A stretch of DNA of 64,000 nucleotides. Source: Bacillota bacterium (lineage in GTDB: Bacteria; Bacillota; Clostridia; Christensenellales; Aristaeellaceae). A model generated the notes under the pieces. It was given only the letters and a program-made list of their open reading frames with translations. It did no database searches and was not told the origin of the DNA. Every line of letters starts with the position of its first letter. Within the stretch, counting starts at the first letter, position 1. The DNA lies in contig JAEWVC010000085.1 in the NCBI GenBank assembly GCA_023459275.1, forward strand, positions 1 to 64,000. The letters are read 5' to 3'. Below are positions 14,616 to 22,639 of this stretch, one piece after another. Position numbers and translations under genes: made by a program.

Positions 14616-16086
14616 ATACGGGCACGGAACCATGAACGCCACACTGCCGGATACCACGGATGTGTTCATCCCCGGCGTTACGGTACCGGACCCGCCCTGC
14701 ATCCCTGAGGCGGAGCTGAAGGCCAAAACCCTGGAAAGCATTAGGAACCCCATCGGCATGGAGCCACTGTCGAAGCTGGCCCATAAGGGGTCCAAATGCG
14801 TGATCATTTTCCCGGACCGCGTCAAGGGCGGGGAGCAGCCCACCTCCCACCGGAAGACCGCCATACCGCTTGTTTTGCAGGAGCTTTATGCAGCGGGCGT
14901 GGAGAAAAAGGATGTGCTGCTGATCTGCTCCAACGGCCTGCACCGCAAGAACACCGAGCAGGAGATCAGGGGCGTACTGGGCGATGACCTGATGAACGAA
15001 TTCTGGCACACCCATCAAATCATCAACCATGACAGCGAGGATTACGACCACCTGGTGGACCTGGGCACCACCTCAAGGGGCGATCCCGTGCTGATGAACA
15101 AGTATGTGTATGACGCAGACGTGGCCGTGCTGATCGGGCACACCCAGGGCAACCCCTACGGCGGGTATTCCGGCGGATACAAGCACTCCGCCACCGGCAT
15201 CACCCACTGGCGCTCCATCGCCAGCCACCATGTGCCCCAGGTGATGCACCGCAAGGATTTTACGCCTGTAAGCAATTCCAGCCTCATGCGCACCAAGTTT
15301 GACGAGATCAGCATGCACATGGAAGAAAAGATGGGCAAGAAGTTTTTCTGCTGCGACGCGGTGCTGGACACGGCTTCCAGGCAGATCGCCGTCAATTCCG
15401 GCTACGCCAAGGAAATGCAGCCCATAGCCTTTGCGGAGGCGGACAAGCGCACCTATGTGCACTGGGCCGACAAGAAGTACGATGTGCTGGTGTTCGGCAT
15501 GCCGCAGTTTTTCCATTATGGCGACGGCATGGGCACCAACCCCATCATGCTGATGCAGGCGCTCTCCGCCCAGATCATCAGGCACAAGCGGGTGCTGAGC
15601 GACAGGTGCGTCATCCTGTGCTCCTCCATCTGCAACGGCTATTTCCATGAGGAATTATGGCCGTATACCAGGGAAATGTATGAAATGTTCCAGCACGATT
15701 ACATGAACACCCTGCCGGACATGAACCGCTTGGGCGAGCTGTTTGCCACCAATGAGGAATACATCCGCAAATACCGCTTCGCCAACGCGTTCCACCCCTT
15801 CCACGGCTTTTCCATGATTGCCTGCGGCCATATCGCCGAAGCCAATACCGCAGCCATCTACCTGGTGGGGGCGCAGGACCCTGGGTTTGCCCGGGGCATG
15901 GGGCTCAAAACAAGGGCCACCTTCGAGGAGGCCCTGGAGGATGCGAAAAAGAAGTTCGTGGGCGAAAATCCCAACATCCTGGCGCTGCCTCTGACCTTCA
16001 AGACCACCGCGGTGCACCTGTGCATGAAGGGTGGGGATCACGGCCCCGCAGACCTTTCAGGCTGCGCCACACCCTGCTGCGGCTGA
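14599..16086 (+). CDS. LarA-family nickel-pincer 2-hydroxyacid racemase/epimerase
   Basis: A 495-residue LarA homologue. Residues aligning with LarA active-site positions are D73-R74 (DRVKGG), H115 (NGLHRKN), H181 and K195 in GHTQGNPYGGYSGGYKH, and H210 (ASHH). The Lys anchors the nickel-pincer nucleotide cofactor. LarA racemises lactate, and homologues act on malate, other 2-hydroxyacids or epimerise sugar acids at C2. The start lies 17 bp inside the TIM-like gene behind AAAGGAGCC, so it is translationally coupled to the sugar pathway, which argues for a sugar-acid or product-acid substrate. The maturation genes larB, larC and larE are not in the window. The protein ends in a Cys-Cys-Gly tail. 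Confidence 0.88.
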   Translation: MKLSFEYGHGTMNATLPDTTDVFIPGVTVPDPPCIPEAELKAKTLESIRNPIGMEPLSKLAHKGSKCVIIFPDRVKGGEQPTSHRKTAIPLVLQELYAAGVEKKDVLLICSNGLHRKNTEQEIRGVLGDDLMNEFWHTHQIINHDSEDYDHLVDLGTTSRGDPVLMNKYVYDADVAVLIGHTQGNPYGGYSGGYKHSATGITHWRSIASHHVPQVMHRKDFTPVSNSSLMRTKFDEISMHMEEKMGKKFFCCDAVLDTASRQIAVNSGYAKEMQPIAFAEADKRTYVHWADKKYDVLVFGMPQFFHYGDGMGTNPIMLMQALSAQIIRHKRVLSDRCVILCSSICNGYFHEELWPYTREMYEMFQHDYMNTLPDMNRLGELFATNEEYIRKYRFANAFHPFHGFSMIACGHIAEANTAAIYLVGAQDPGFARGMGLKTRATFEEALEDAKKKFVGENPNILALPLTFKTTAVHLCMKGGDHGPADLSGCATPCCG

Positions 16087-16096
16087 CGTATGCCCG

Positions 16097-16525
16097 TCAG
16101 AGAAAGTGCTTGAGCTGATGGATGTTGTCCTCTTCCGTGGACAGCAGCCTCTGGAGCAGTACCCGGATGTCCTGATCGGCGTCCGGATACTGCTTTAAAT
16201 TTTTGGTGGCGTCAATGACCCCCATGCTGCTGCCAAGGATCAGCATTCCAGCCACGTGGGAAGGGGTGCTGTCCCTGGCCGTTTGAAGCCGGAGGGCGAG
16301 ATATGTTTTGATTTTGGAGCAGGTGCCGATCCCCTTTTCCTCCAGGCCGTTCTGATGGAAAAGCTCCCTGGCGCCGGAAAAGACGCTGCGGTATTCCTCC
16401 AATTGCACCTGAAGCGTTTGTTTGAATTCCTCGTCCTTGACGATATAGGTCAGCGGGTCGATGGTAAGCACGCCCATCTGGGCATTTTGATACGTATAGT
16501 TCAGCAGTTCGGCGTTTCCGTTCAT
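16097..16525 (-). CDS. conserved clostridial hypothetical protein, ferritin-like helical bundle
   Basis: A 142-residue, largely helical cytoplasmic protein beginning MNGNAELLNYTYQNAQMG. It resembles small conserved Firmicutes proteins of a ferritin-like/DUF2383 type, but no metal-ligand EXXH pattern is evident. ATG 16525 is preferred over an upstream in-frame start because AAGGGGG lies at proper spacing. It converges on the LarA-like gene with a 10-bp gap and is followed upstream by palindromic repeat copy B. Function unknown. Confidence 0.75.
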   Translation of the reverse strand: MNGNAELLNYTYQNAQMGVLTIDPLTYIVKDEEFKQTLQVQLEEYRSVFSGARELFHQNGLEEKGIGTCSKIKTYLALRLQTARDSTPSHVAGMLILGSSMGVIDATKNLKQYPDADQDIRVLLQRLLSTEEDNIHQLKHFL

Positions 16526-16620
16526 AATTGCCTGCCCCCTTCGCAACAGCAGTATGCGCAGGGGAGCGCGCAGGTATTCCGGCAAGGCGGGCCGCAAAAC
16601 GGGCGCAGGCGGCATTTTGT

Positions 16621-16781
16621 TATTGCTCTACCAACTATATCTTGCGCGTCACAATGGATCTTTTCACGCATAGCCGCTTCGCTGAATCTTGAAATAGCGC
16701 TGCTATTCCTTCGGTTCTGCTCCTTGCTCTGCGCAAAAATCTCCCGCCGCTTTGCCGCAATCTTTAATTGGCAGAGCAATA
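16621..16781. repeat. about 160-bp imperfect palindrome (repeat family copy B)
   Basis: The left arm (TATTGCTCTACCAA) pairs with the right arm (TTGGCAGAGCAATA), and the apex is AATAGC-GCT-GCTATT (16693-16707). The inner right arm, read on the minus strand (GCGGCG..ATTTT..GCAGAGCAAGGAG), aligns with copy A at 6442-6599. The right arm runs into the GH127 gene and supplies its last codons (YCSAN) and stop. Confidence 0.7.
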
Positions 16782-18710
16782 TCTTCTTTCCCTGATCCAG
16801 ACTTCCATTTCGTTTTCTCCCCGGTTGGCCCACATAAAATAGGGAATGAAGGTCAAATTAGCCTTTCCTTCCCGCCAGGCGGGATCGTCGCCGTAGAGTG
16901 CGTCCCCTGTGGGCACCTCCCGGATGCCCTCCGCAAGCACCACAGGCGCGCCGCCCAATTTCTTGGGATCAAAGCCCGGCGTCAATTCGGCGTCCCGCAT
17001 AAGGGACAGGCACTGCAGCTCCGGCCCGTTGTCCGCTTCCTCCAGGCAATATACCAGGGGGCCGCGCATGACCGCCACCTTGCCAATGTCCTCCCGCACT
17101 TTCGGATGGGCGTATACCCTGCGGGGAGGCATATCCAGGGAAAGAAGGATCTCTTCATCCTGCGCAAACGGGCCGGGCAGTGTCAAATACCCGTTGTCCG
17201 CAATGGCATTGACCGCTTTCCCGCCTCTTTGCACCGTATATTTTCCGCACCAGCCCGGCAGGCGGAGCATCAGGGTATATTCACCCGGGCCGGGCAGGAT
17301 GCGCACCTGGCCGCCGAAGGGATAGTCCGTCTTCATGGCAAGGCTTACGGGGTTCCCGTTCACCGGCAGGGATGCTTCGCCTTCGATGTACAGGTGGACA
17401 TACACCCTGTCCCCGGCCACGGCGTACTGGTAGGCGCCGATGGAGGACAGGAGCCTGGCCAGGTTGGGCGGGCAGCAGGCGCACCCAAACCACGCCGGGC
17501 GCACGGGCATCACAGGGCTTTTGCCAGGATCCTTATGGCTGGCTTCCGGCTGGACAGAAAGGGGATTGACATAGAAGAACGCCTCCTGGTCCAGCCGCAT
17601 GCCGGCCATGCAGGTATTGTACAGCGCCCGTTCCATCACGTCGGCATAGATGCCGTTCTGTTCGCCCCGCAGCAGCCGCTGGCAAAAGAAGATCAAAGCG
17701 ATGGATGCGCAGGTCTCGGCATATACCGTATCGTTGGGCAGGTCATAATCAAAGGTGAATGCTTCCCCATGGTGGGTGGAGCCAACGCCGCCGGTTACAT
17801 ACATGCGCTTTTGCGAAATGTTGTCAAAAAGCGTCGTGCAGGCCGACCACAAGGCTTCGTCCCCCGTGCGGATGGCAACGTCCGCCATACCCGTGGCCAG
17901 GTACAGCGCGCGCACGGCATGCCCCTCCATGGTTTTTTGTTCCCGGACGGGCAGGTGGCACTGGTGGTATTGCAGGTCGGTGCCGCTTAAAGAAGGCGGC
18001 ATGCCCCTCCGCCCTCTTTCTTCCGCAAAGAAATTGGGGCTTTGTCCACGCTGATCAATAAAATAGGAAGCCAGACGCAAAAAACGGTCTTCGCCCGTGA
18101 CGTCGTACAGCCGGCACAGCGCCAGTTCGATCTCCTCATGGCCCGGGTAACCGGGCAGCTTGCCCTCCTCCGGCCCGAGAACAGAGGCGATGTGCGCCAC
18201 GTTTCTGATCATCACATCCAGCAGCCTGCGCCTGCCGGTGGCCTGATAGTAGGCCACCGCGGCCTCCAGCATGTGCCCGGCGCAATACAGCTCGTGCCAG
18301 TCCTTCAGGTTAGTCCAGCGCTGCTCAATGCCGGTGAGCTGAAAATAGGTATTCAGATAGCCGTCTTCCATCTGTGCCTTTTCAATCAGGTCAATGGCTT
18401 CCTCCGCCCATTTTTCCAGCTCGGGGTCAGGGGCGATTTGAAGCTGGTAAGCCGCGGCTTCCAGCCACTTGGCCAAATCGCTGTCCTGGAATACAAAGCC
18501 GTAATAATCCCCGTCGGCTAGGCCGGCGGCGATACGGAAATTAGCCATGCAGCCGGACCGCTCCGCTCCCGGCACCGCATCGTTCAGCGCCCGCCACTGA
18601 TAGGGCAGCATCTGTGTCCTGACCCCTCTCAAGATGCCCCCCATCCAGGTTCCTGTGATCTTCACCTGGCCGGGAGTGGGGACAAAAGCATACTGTTTGC
18701 CGGCACGCAT
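16764..18710 (-). CDS. GH127 beta-L-arabinofuranosidase-like glycoside hydrolase
   Basis: A protein of about 648 residues of the DUF1680/GH127 family, cytoplasmic (no signal peptide). The family uses a Cys nucleophile with a Cys-Glu-coordinated zinc. The corresponding motifs are seen: AETCAS (Glu and Cys) and FGCACCPPN (adjacent Cys pair, including the nucleophile). The N-terminal (alpha/alpha)6 barrel is followed by beta domains. ATG 18710 is chosen over upstream ATGs because GGAGGC precedes it, and a good promoter lies at 18774-18802. It probably releases L-arabinofuranose or a related sugar from imported oligosaccharides. No arabinose genes are adjacent, so the substrate is open. The extreme C-terminus is encoded by a palindromic repeat. 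Confidence 0.88.
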   Translation of the reverse strand: MRAGKQYAFVPTPGQVKITGTWMGGILRGVRTQMLPYQWRALNDAVPGAERSGCMANFRIAAGLADGDYYGFVFQDSDLAKWLEAAAYQLQIAPDPELEKWAEEAIDLIEKAQMEDGYLNTYFQLTGIEQRWTNLKDWHELYCAGHMLEAAVAYYQATGRRRLLDVMIRNVAHIASVLGPEEGKLPGYPGHEEIELALCRLYDVTGEDRFLRLASYFIDQRGQSPNFFAEERGRRGMPPSLSGTDLQYHQCHLPVREQKTMEGHAVRALYLATGMADVAIRTGDEALWSACTTLFDNISQKRMYVTGGVGSTHHGEAFTFDYDLPNDTVYAETCASIALIFFCQRLLRGEQNGIYADVMERALYNTCMAGMRLDQEAFFYVNPLSVQPEASHKDPGKSPVMPVRPAWFGCACCPPNLARLLSSIGAYQYAVAGDRVYVHLYIEGEASLPVNGNPVSLAMKTDYPFGGQVRILPGPGEYTLMLRLPGWCGKYTVQRGGKAVNAIADNGYLTLPGPFAQDEEILLSLDMPPRRVYAHPKVREDIGKVAVMRGPLVYCLEEADNGPELQCLSLMRDAELTPGFDPKKLGGAPVVLAEGIREVPTGDALYGDDPAWREGKANLTFIPYFMWANRGENEMEVWIRERRYCSAN

Positions 18711-18773
18711 AAAAAGCCTCCTTGATCTGTTGTCCGGTGCGCGGTCCGCGCCAAAATGCATATGTGTACCTCT

Positions 18774-18802
18774 ATTATGCCAGATATACGCGCGGAGCAC
18801 AA
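18774..18802 (-). promoter_or_regulatory. promoter for the GH127 gene
   Basis: Read on the minus strand: TTGTGC (18802-18797), 17-bp spacer, CATAAT (18779-18774). It lies about 64 bp before the start codon. Confidence 0.6.
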
Positions 18803-18839
18803 TAAAAATGTGGAATACGCTATATATATGCAAAATCGG

Positions 18840-18868
18840 TTTACAAACAGGTCATATCGCAGTATGAT
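18840..18868 (+). promoter_or_regulatory. promoter for the D-amino-acid transaminase operon
   Basis: TTTACA (18840-18845), 17-bp spacer, TATGAT (18863-18868), about 98 bp ahead of the transaminase start. Divergent from the GH127 promoter. Confidence 0.6.
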
Positions 18869-18965
18869 ACTATGGAAAATGGCGGAGGAGGGGAAGCCGG
18901 GGGCGGCAAAGTTCATTTGCGCGCGGCGGACGGCTCTTTTTCCGAAAAAAATCGGAGGCGTAATC

Positions 18966-19814
18966 ATGGAGAACCTGGGGTATTACAATGGGAAGATCGG
19001 CCTGCTTGAGGAAATGATGGTACCCATGAACGACCGGGTCTGCTATTTTGGTGACGGCGTGTACGATGCCACCTATGCGGTGAACCACATCCCCTTCGCG
19101 CTGATGGATCACATCGATCGGTTTTACAACAGCGCCGCGCTGATCCGGATCCCCATTGAGATGAGCAAAGAAGAGATGGCGGCGCTTTTGACGGACCTTG
19201 TCAAAAAGGTGGACAGCAACGAAGCCATGCTCTACTGGCAGATCACCCGCGGCACGGGCCCCCGCAACCATGCCTTCAACGGCGCCCCCATGAAGCCGAA
19301 TCTCTGGGTGACCGTTCGCCACAATCCCATGAAGGATATCCATAAAAAGTACAAGATGATGACCGTGGAAGACAACCGGTATTTTTTCTGCAATATTAAG
19401 ACACTTAACCTTTTGCCCAACGTCCTTGCGTTCCAGCAGGCGGTGGAGGCCGGCTGTGACGAGGCGGTGTTCCACCGGGGCGAGATGGTAACCGAGTGCG
19501 CCCACAGCAACATCATCATATTGAAGGACGGCGTTTTCCGTACCGCGCCCCTTTCCAATATGATCCTTCCCGGCATCACCCGCAAGCATTTGATCGCCAT
19601 CTGCAAGGAGATCGGCATCCCCGTATTGGAGGAAGCCTTCACTATCGCCCAAATGATGGACGCCGACGAGGTGATCTACACCAGCTCCGGCGCGCTGTGC
19701 AATCCCGTGTCCGAGGTCGATGGCAAGCCCGTGGGCGGCAAGGCGCTTGAATTGCTGAAAAAGCTGCAGGATACCTATCTTGCACGCTTCCGCAAAGAGA
19801 CGACACCCGTTTGA
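18966..19814 (+). CDS. dat: D-amino-acid transaminase (PLP fold type IV)
   Basis: A 282-residue enzyme, the usual length of bacterial D-alanine/D-glutamate transaminases. The PLP lysine is K145 (IKTLNLLPN) and the cofactor-contacting Glu is E177 (VTECAHSN). The early FGDGVYD motif is typical of the family. It catalyses D-alanine + 2-oxoglutarate <-> pyruvate + D-glutamate in the cytoplasm. ATG 18966 follows ATCGGAGGCG. It heads a plus-strand run containing D-glutamate-cyclase-like and 5-oxoprolinase genes, so here it may feed or drain the D-glutamate pool for catabolism as well as serve cell-wall synthesis. Confidence 0.9.
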   Translation: MENLGYYNGKIGLLEEMMVPMNDRVCYFGDGVYDATYAVNHIPFALMDHIDRFYNSAALIRIPIEMSKEEMAALLTDLVKKVDSNEAMLYWQITRGTGPRNHAFNGAPMKPNLWVTVRHNPMKDIHKKYKMMTVEDNRYFFCNIKTLNLLPNVLAFQQAVEAGCDEAVFHRGEMVTECAHSNIIILKDGVFRTAPLSNMILPGITRKHLIAICKEIGIPVLEEAFTIAQMMDADEVIYTSSGALCNPVSEVDGKPVGGKALELLKKLQDTYLARFRKETTPV

Positions 19815-19835
19815 GTATTCTGTGAGGAGTTCATC

Positions 19836-20924
19836 ATGAACCAACAGCAGTTGACCCGCCTGAATATTGGGCAAAACCTGGACGATCTGATGAATCTTGA
19901 CCCCAGAGGATACGGCGTGTGCCGTATCCTCTATGCGGGGGCGCGGGAAAAGTGCAAAATCCCCCTTACCATGAACGCGGCGCTGGCCCTGAAGGAAACG
20001 CTTCAGCCGGGCGGACTGGTCTATATTTTTGCGGGCTTCGTGCTGCTCGCCCACCAAAAACCGGAGACGGACGGCATCGTCAGCGCCGTTTTGCTGGCCC
20101 GGGCGCTGATTCGCGGGTTTTCCGTAACGCCGGTGCTCATCTGCCCCGAGGGCTGTGTGACGGCCGCTAGGAACATGGCGCCCGTGGCGGGGCTGCACAC
20201 GTATGATACCATCGAAGAAGCGCGGAAGGTTCCCGCGGCGATGGCCATCGTGCCCTTCACAAAGGACGCCTCTCTAGCCGGGAATCAGGCGGAGGAAATT
20301 CTGGCCCAAGGGATGCCCGCGGCCGGCATCAGCATCGAACATCCCGGCGCCAACAGCCTGGGCGTATACCACAACGCTGCCGGCAGGGATGTAAGCGTCC
20401 TGGAGGACAAGTCGGACATCCTGTTTGCGCTGCTCCATGAAAAGGGCGTTTTGACCGTCGCCATCGGCGATCTGGGAAACGAGATGGGCCTGGGGCTGTT
20501 GAAAGAGCACATCCAAAAGTACATTCCTTACGCCGCGCCCGGCGCCTGTGCCTGCGGGTGCGGCGGGGGCATCTGCGTGCGCACGGAGGCCGACCATGTG
20601 ATCACCGCCACCGTGTCCGACTGGGGCTGCTACGGGCTCATGGCCGCGCTGGCTTTCCTGCTCAGGGACATGGATGTGCTGCACGACGGGGACATGGAAA
20701 AGGAAATGCTGCTTACAGCCGTCAGAAACGGCATGGTGGATATGAACGGCTGGCTGATTCCCGCCATCGACGGTTTTGATTTGAAGATGCATGTGCTGAT
20801 CGTAGACTTGATGCGGGAATGCATCAAGTACCCCCAGCGGGTGGAAGTAAGTTGCAAAACCTGGTTTGACAAAGTGCTGGAGCGGGGTTTTTATGAGACG
20901 GAAGCCGCCCCGTTTCATGATTGA
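19836..20924 (+). CDS. DUF4392 protein, D-glutamate cyclase C-terminal-domain-like
   Basis: A 362-residue cytoplasmic protein matching the DUF4392 family, homologous to the C-terminal half of animal D-glutamate cyclase (DGLUCY). Features include LVYIFAGF near 40% of the N-terminal half, ETDGIVSAVLLARAL, GISIEHPGANSLGVYHN, a central IAIGDLGNEMGLG-type motif, and a Cys-rich loop (ACACGCGGGIC). DGLUCY turns D-glutamate into 5-oxo-D-proline. It sits 21 bp after the D-amino-acid transaminase and just before pxpB. The other half of DGLUCY (DUF1445) is encoded at 22640. I infer that the two act together or in sequence on D-glutamate. This has not been shown for the bacterial pair as far as I know. 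Confidence 0.8.
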   Translation: MNQQQLTRLNIGQNLDDLMNLDPRGYGVCRILYAGAREKCKIPLTMNAALALKETLQPGGLVYIFAGFVLLAHQKPETDGIVSAVLLARALIRGFSVTPVLICPEGCVTAARNMAPVAGLHTYDTIEEARKVPAAMAIVPFTKDASLAGNQAEEILAQGMPAAGISIEHPGANSLGVYHNAAGRDVSVLEDKSDILFALLHEKGVLTVAIGDLGNEMGLGLLKEHIQKYIPYAAPGACACGCGGGICVRTEADHVITATVSDWGCYGLMAALAFLLRDMDVLHDGDMEKEMLLTAVRNGMVDMNGWLIPAIDGFDLKMHVLIVDLMRECIKYPQRVEVSCKTWFDKVLERGFYETEAAPFHD

Positions 20925-20942
20925 GGCCGAAAGGGGAAAGCC

Positions 20943-21683
20943 ATGGCCGGTTTCAGGTTCCTGCCTGTGGGCGACTGCGCGCTGAGTGTGGAATTCGCAA
21001 ACGAAATCAGCGAAGAAACAAATGCCAAGGTGCGCGCCCTTGCCCTGGCGCTGAAAAGGGAAAACATAAACGGCGTATTGGAATGGGTGCCAACCTACCG
21101 TGCGCTGCTTATTTATTATGACCCTTGCGTCATCACCTGCCGCCGCCTGGTGTTTACGCTGCGCCTTATTGTCCGGGCGGTCATTACCAGAGGGCTGTAC
21201 ACGGAATCCGGAAAGCGCACCTGGGAAATACCGGTCTGTTATGGGGGAGTATACGGGGAAGACCTGCCCTTTGTGGCCGCCCATGCCGGTATCACGCCGG
21301 AGGAGGCTGTGCGCATCCACAGCGCGTTTGCCTACCGTATCTACATGCTGGGCTTCCTGCCCGGGTTTACGTATCTTGGCGGGCTTCACAGCCGCATCCA
21401 CACCCCGCGGCTTACAACGCCCCGCACCCGCATTCCGGCGGGCTCCGTGGGCATCGGCGGGGAGCAGACGGGCATCTATCCCATCGCCTCGCCGGGCGGC
21501 TGGCAATTGATCGGCAGGACCCCGTTGAGGCCTTACGATCCCCGGCGGGAAACGCCCATTTTGTTTGAGGCGGGGGACTATTTGAAGTTCCTGCCGGTTG
21601 ATGAAGCGCGCTATCTGGAAATCGAGAAGCAGGTGGAGGCCGGAACGTACAAATACCGCCTGGCACAGGAGGGATTGCTATGA
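20943..21683 (+). CDS. pxpB: 5-oxoprolinase subunit PxpB (KipI-like)
   Basis: A 246-residue PxpB/KipI protein (AHS1 domain). Hallmarks are the LPGFTYLGGL segment, PRLTTPRTRIPAGSVGIGGEQTGIYP and the SPGGWQLIGRTP motif near 180-200. With PxpC it forms the part of prokaryotic 5-oxoprolinase (PxpABC) that phosphorylates 5-oxoproline at the expense of ATP; PxpA opens the ring to give L-glutamate. In B. subtilis the same protein also inhibits the sporulation kinase KinA, which could be relevant in this spore-former. The ATG of pxpC overlaps its stop (ATGA). Confidence 0.92.
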   Translation: MAGFRFLPVGDCALSVEFANEISEETNAKVRALALALKRENINGVLEWVPTYRALLIYYDPCVITCRRLVFTLRLIVRAVITRGLYTESGKRTWEIPVCYGGVYGEDLPFVAAHAGITPEEAVRIHSAFAYRIYMLGFLPGFTYLGGLHSRIHTPRLTTPRTRIPAGSVGIGGEQTGIYPIASPGGWQLIGRTPLRPYDPRRETPILFEAGDYLKFLPVDEARYLEIEKQVEAGTYKYRLAQEGLL

Positions 21684-22627
21684 GCATTACCATCCTGCTG
21701 CCGGGGCTTTTCACAACCATCCAGGACGCGGGCCGTTTCGGCTATCAGCAGTATGGCTTTTCCCCGGGCGGCGCGCTGGACCAGGATGCCATGGCTACAG
21801 CCAATCTGCTGGCTGGCAACGGTTCCGGGGAAGCGGTGCTGGAAATGACGCTGCTGGGCGCGGAGATGGTCTTTGGGCAGGCCAATACGGTGGCCATCAC
21901 AGGCGGGCTGTGCGAACCCACGCGCAACGGAGAACCTGTGCCCATGTATGCGGCCGTTGCGATGAAAGCGGGGGACACCCTGTCTGTCGGCGCCGTGAAG
22001 GAAGGCTGCCGCGCGTATCTGGCCTTTGCCGGCGGGCTTGCCGTTCCTTCCGTGATGGGCAGCAAATCCACCCAGATGAAATATGGCCTGGGAGGGTTTG
22101 AGGGCAGGGCGCTGAAGGCGGGGGATGTGATCCCGTTTGCCGCGCCGAAAACGGCCTTGCCGAACGCTGATAAACGGATATTGCCCCTGCCCCGCCGGGA
22201 GTCTGGTGTCAAAACGCTGCGCGTGGTGCTGGGGCCGCAGGCGAAGACCTCCTTTGCCAAAGAAGGCCTGGACACCTTTTTGAAGGAAGTATACGCCGTC
22301 ACCGGCGAGTCGGACCGCATGGGATGCAGGCTGGACGGGAAGCCGCTGGCTTTTCAAAACGGCGCGGACATCATCTCCGACGCCATCGCCCTGGGCAGCG
22401 TGCAGGTACCCTCCAGCGGAAAGCCCATCATCCTTCTGAACGACAGGCAGACGGTGGGCGGTTACGCCAAAATCGCCGCGGTGATCTCCGTGGATATCCC
22501 GGTGATTGCCCAGTGCAGGCCGGGGGACAAGGTGCGCTTTGCGGCGGTTTCCGTTAAGGCAGCCCAGCGTATGTACAAAAAGCGGCGGCGGCAGTTTGAA
22601 GCCTTGCGAAAAACGCTGGAAGGATAG
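21680..22627 (+). CDS. pxpC: 5-oxoprolinase subunit PxpC (KipA-like)
   Basis: A 315-residue AHS2-domain protein. The N-terminal family motif GLFTTIQDAGRFGYQQYGFSPGGALD is clear, followed by ANLLAGN, AITGG and MGCRLDGKPL segments typical of PxpC/KipA. It partners PxpB in ATP-dependent 5-oxoproline ring activation. The start overlaps pxpB by 4 bp, and the DUF1445 gene follows after 12 bp with GGAGGAAG. The gene order pxpB-pxpC-DUF1445-pxpA resembles a rearranged B. subtilis ycsFGI-kipIA cluster. Confidence 0.92.
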   Translation: MSITILLPGLFTTIQDAGRFGYQQYGFSPGGALDQDAMATANLLAGNGSGEAVLEMTLLGAEMVFGQANTVAITGGLCEPTRNGEPVPMYAAVAMKAGDTLSVGAVKEGCRAYLAFAGGLAVPSVMGSKSTQMKYGLGGFEGRALKAGDVIPFAAPKTALPNADKRILPLPRRESGVKTLRVVLGPQAKTSFAKEGLDTFLKEVYAVTGESDRMGCRLDGKPLAFQNGADIISDAIALGSVQVPSSGKPIILLNDRQTVGGYAKIAAVISVDIPVIAQCRPGDKVRFAAVSVKAAQRMYKKRRRQFEALRKTLEG

Positions 22628-22639
22628 GAGGAAGAAAGC

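Noticed and set aside
3276..16086. Naming the cluster as a sulfoquinovose (sulfo-EMP) pathway.
   Set aside because: No GH31 sulfoquinovosidase, sulfolactaldehyde dehydrogenase or sulfolactate exporter is visible, and the PGI-like loop gains a negative charge. The evidence supports only 'modified sugar, unknown'.
16621..16645. tRNA D-arm-like string (GCTCTACCAACT on the plus strand) at the left end of repeat copy B.
   Set aside because: A 12-nt match that is explained by the pairing of the two repeat arms; no other tRNA parts are nearby.
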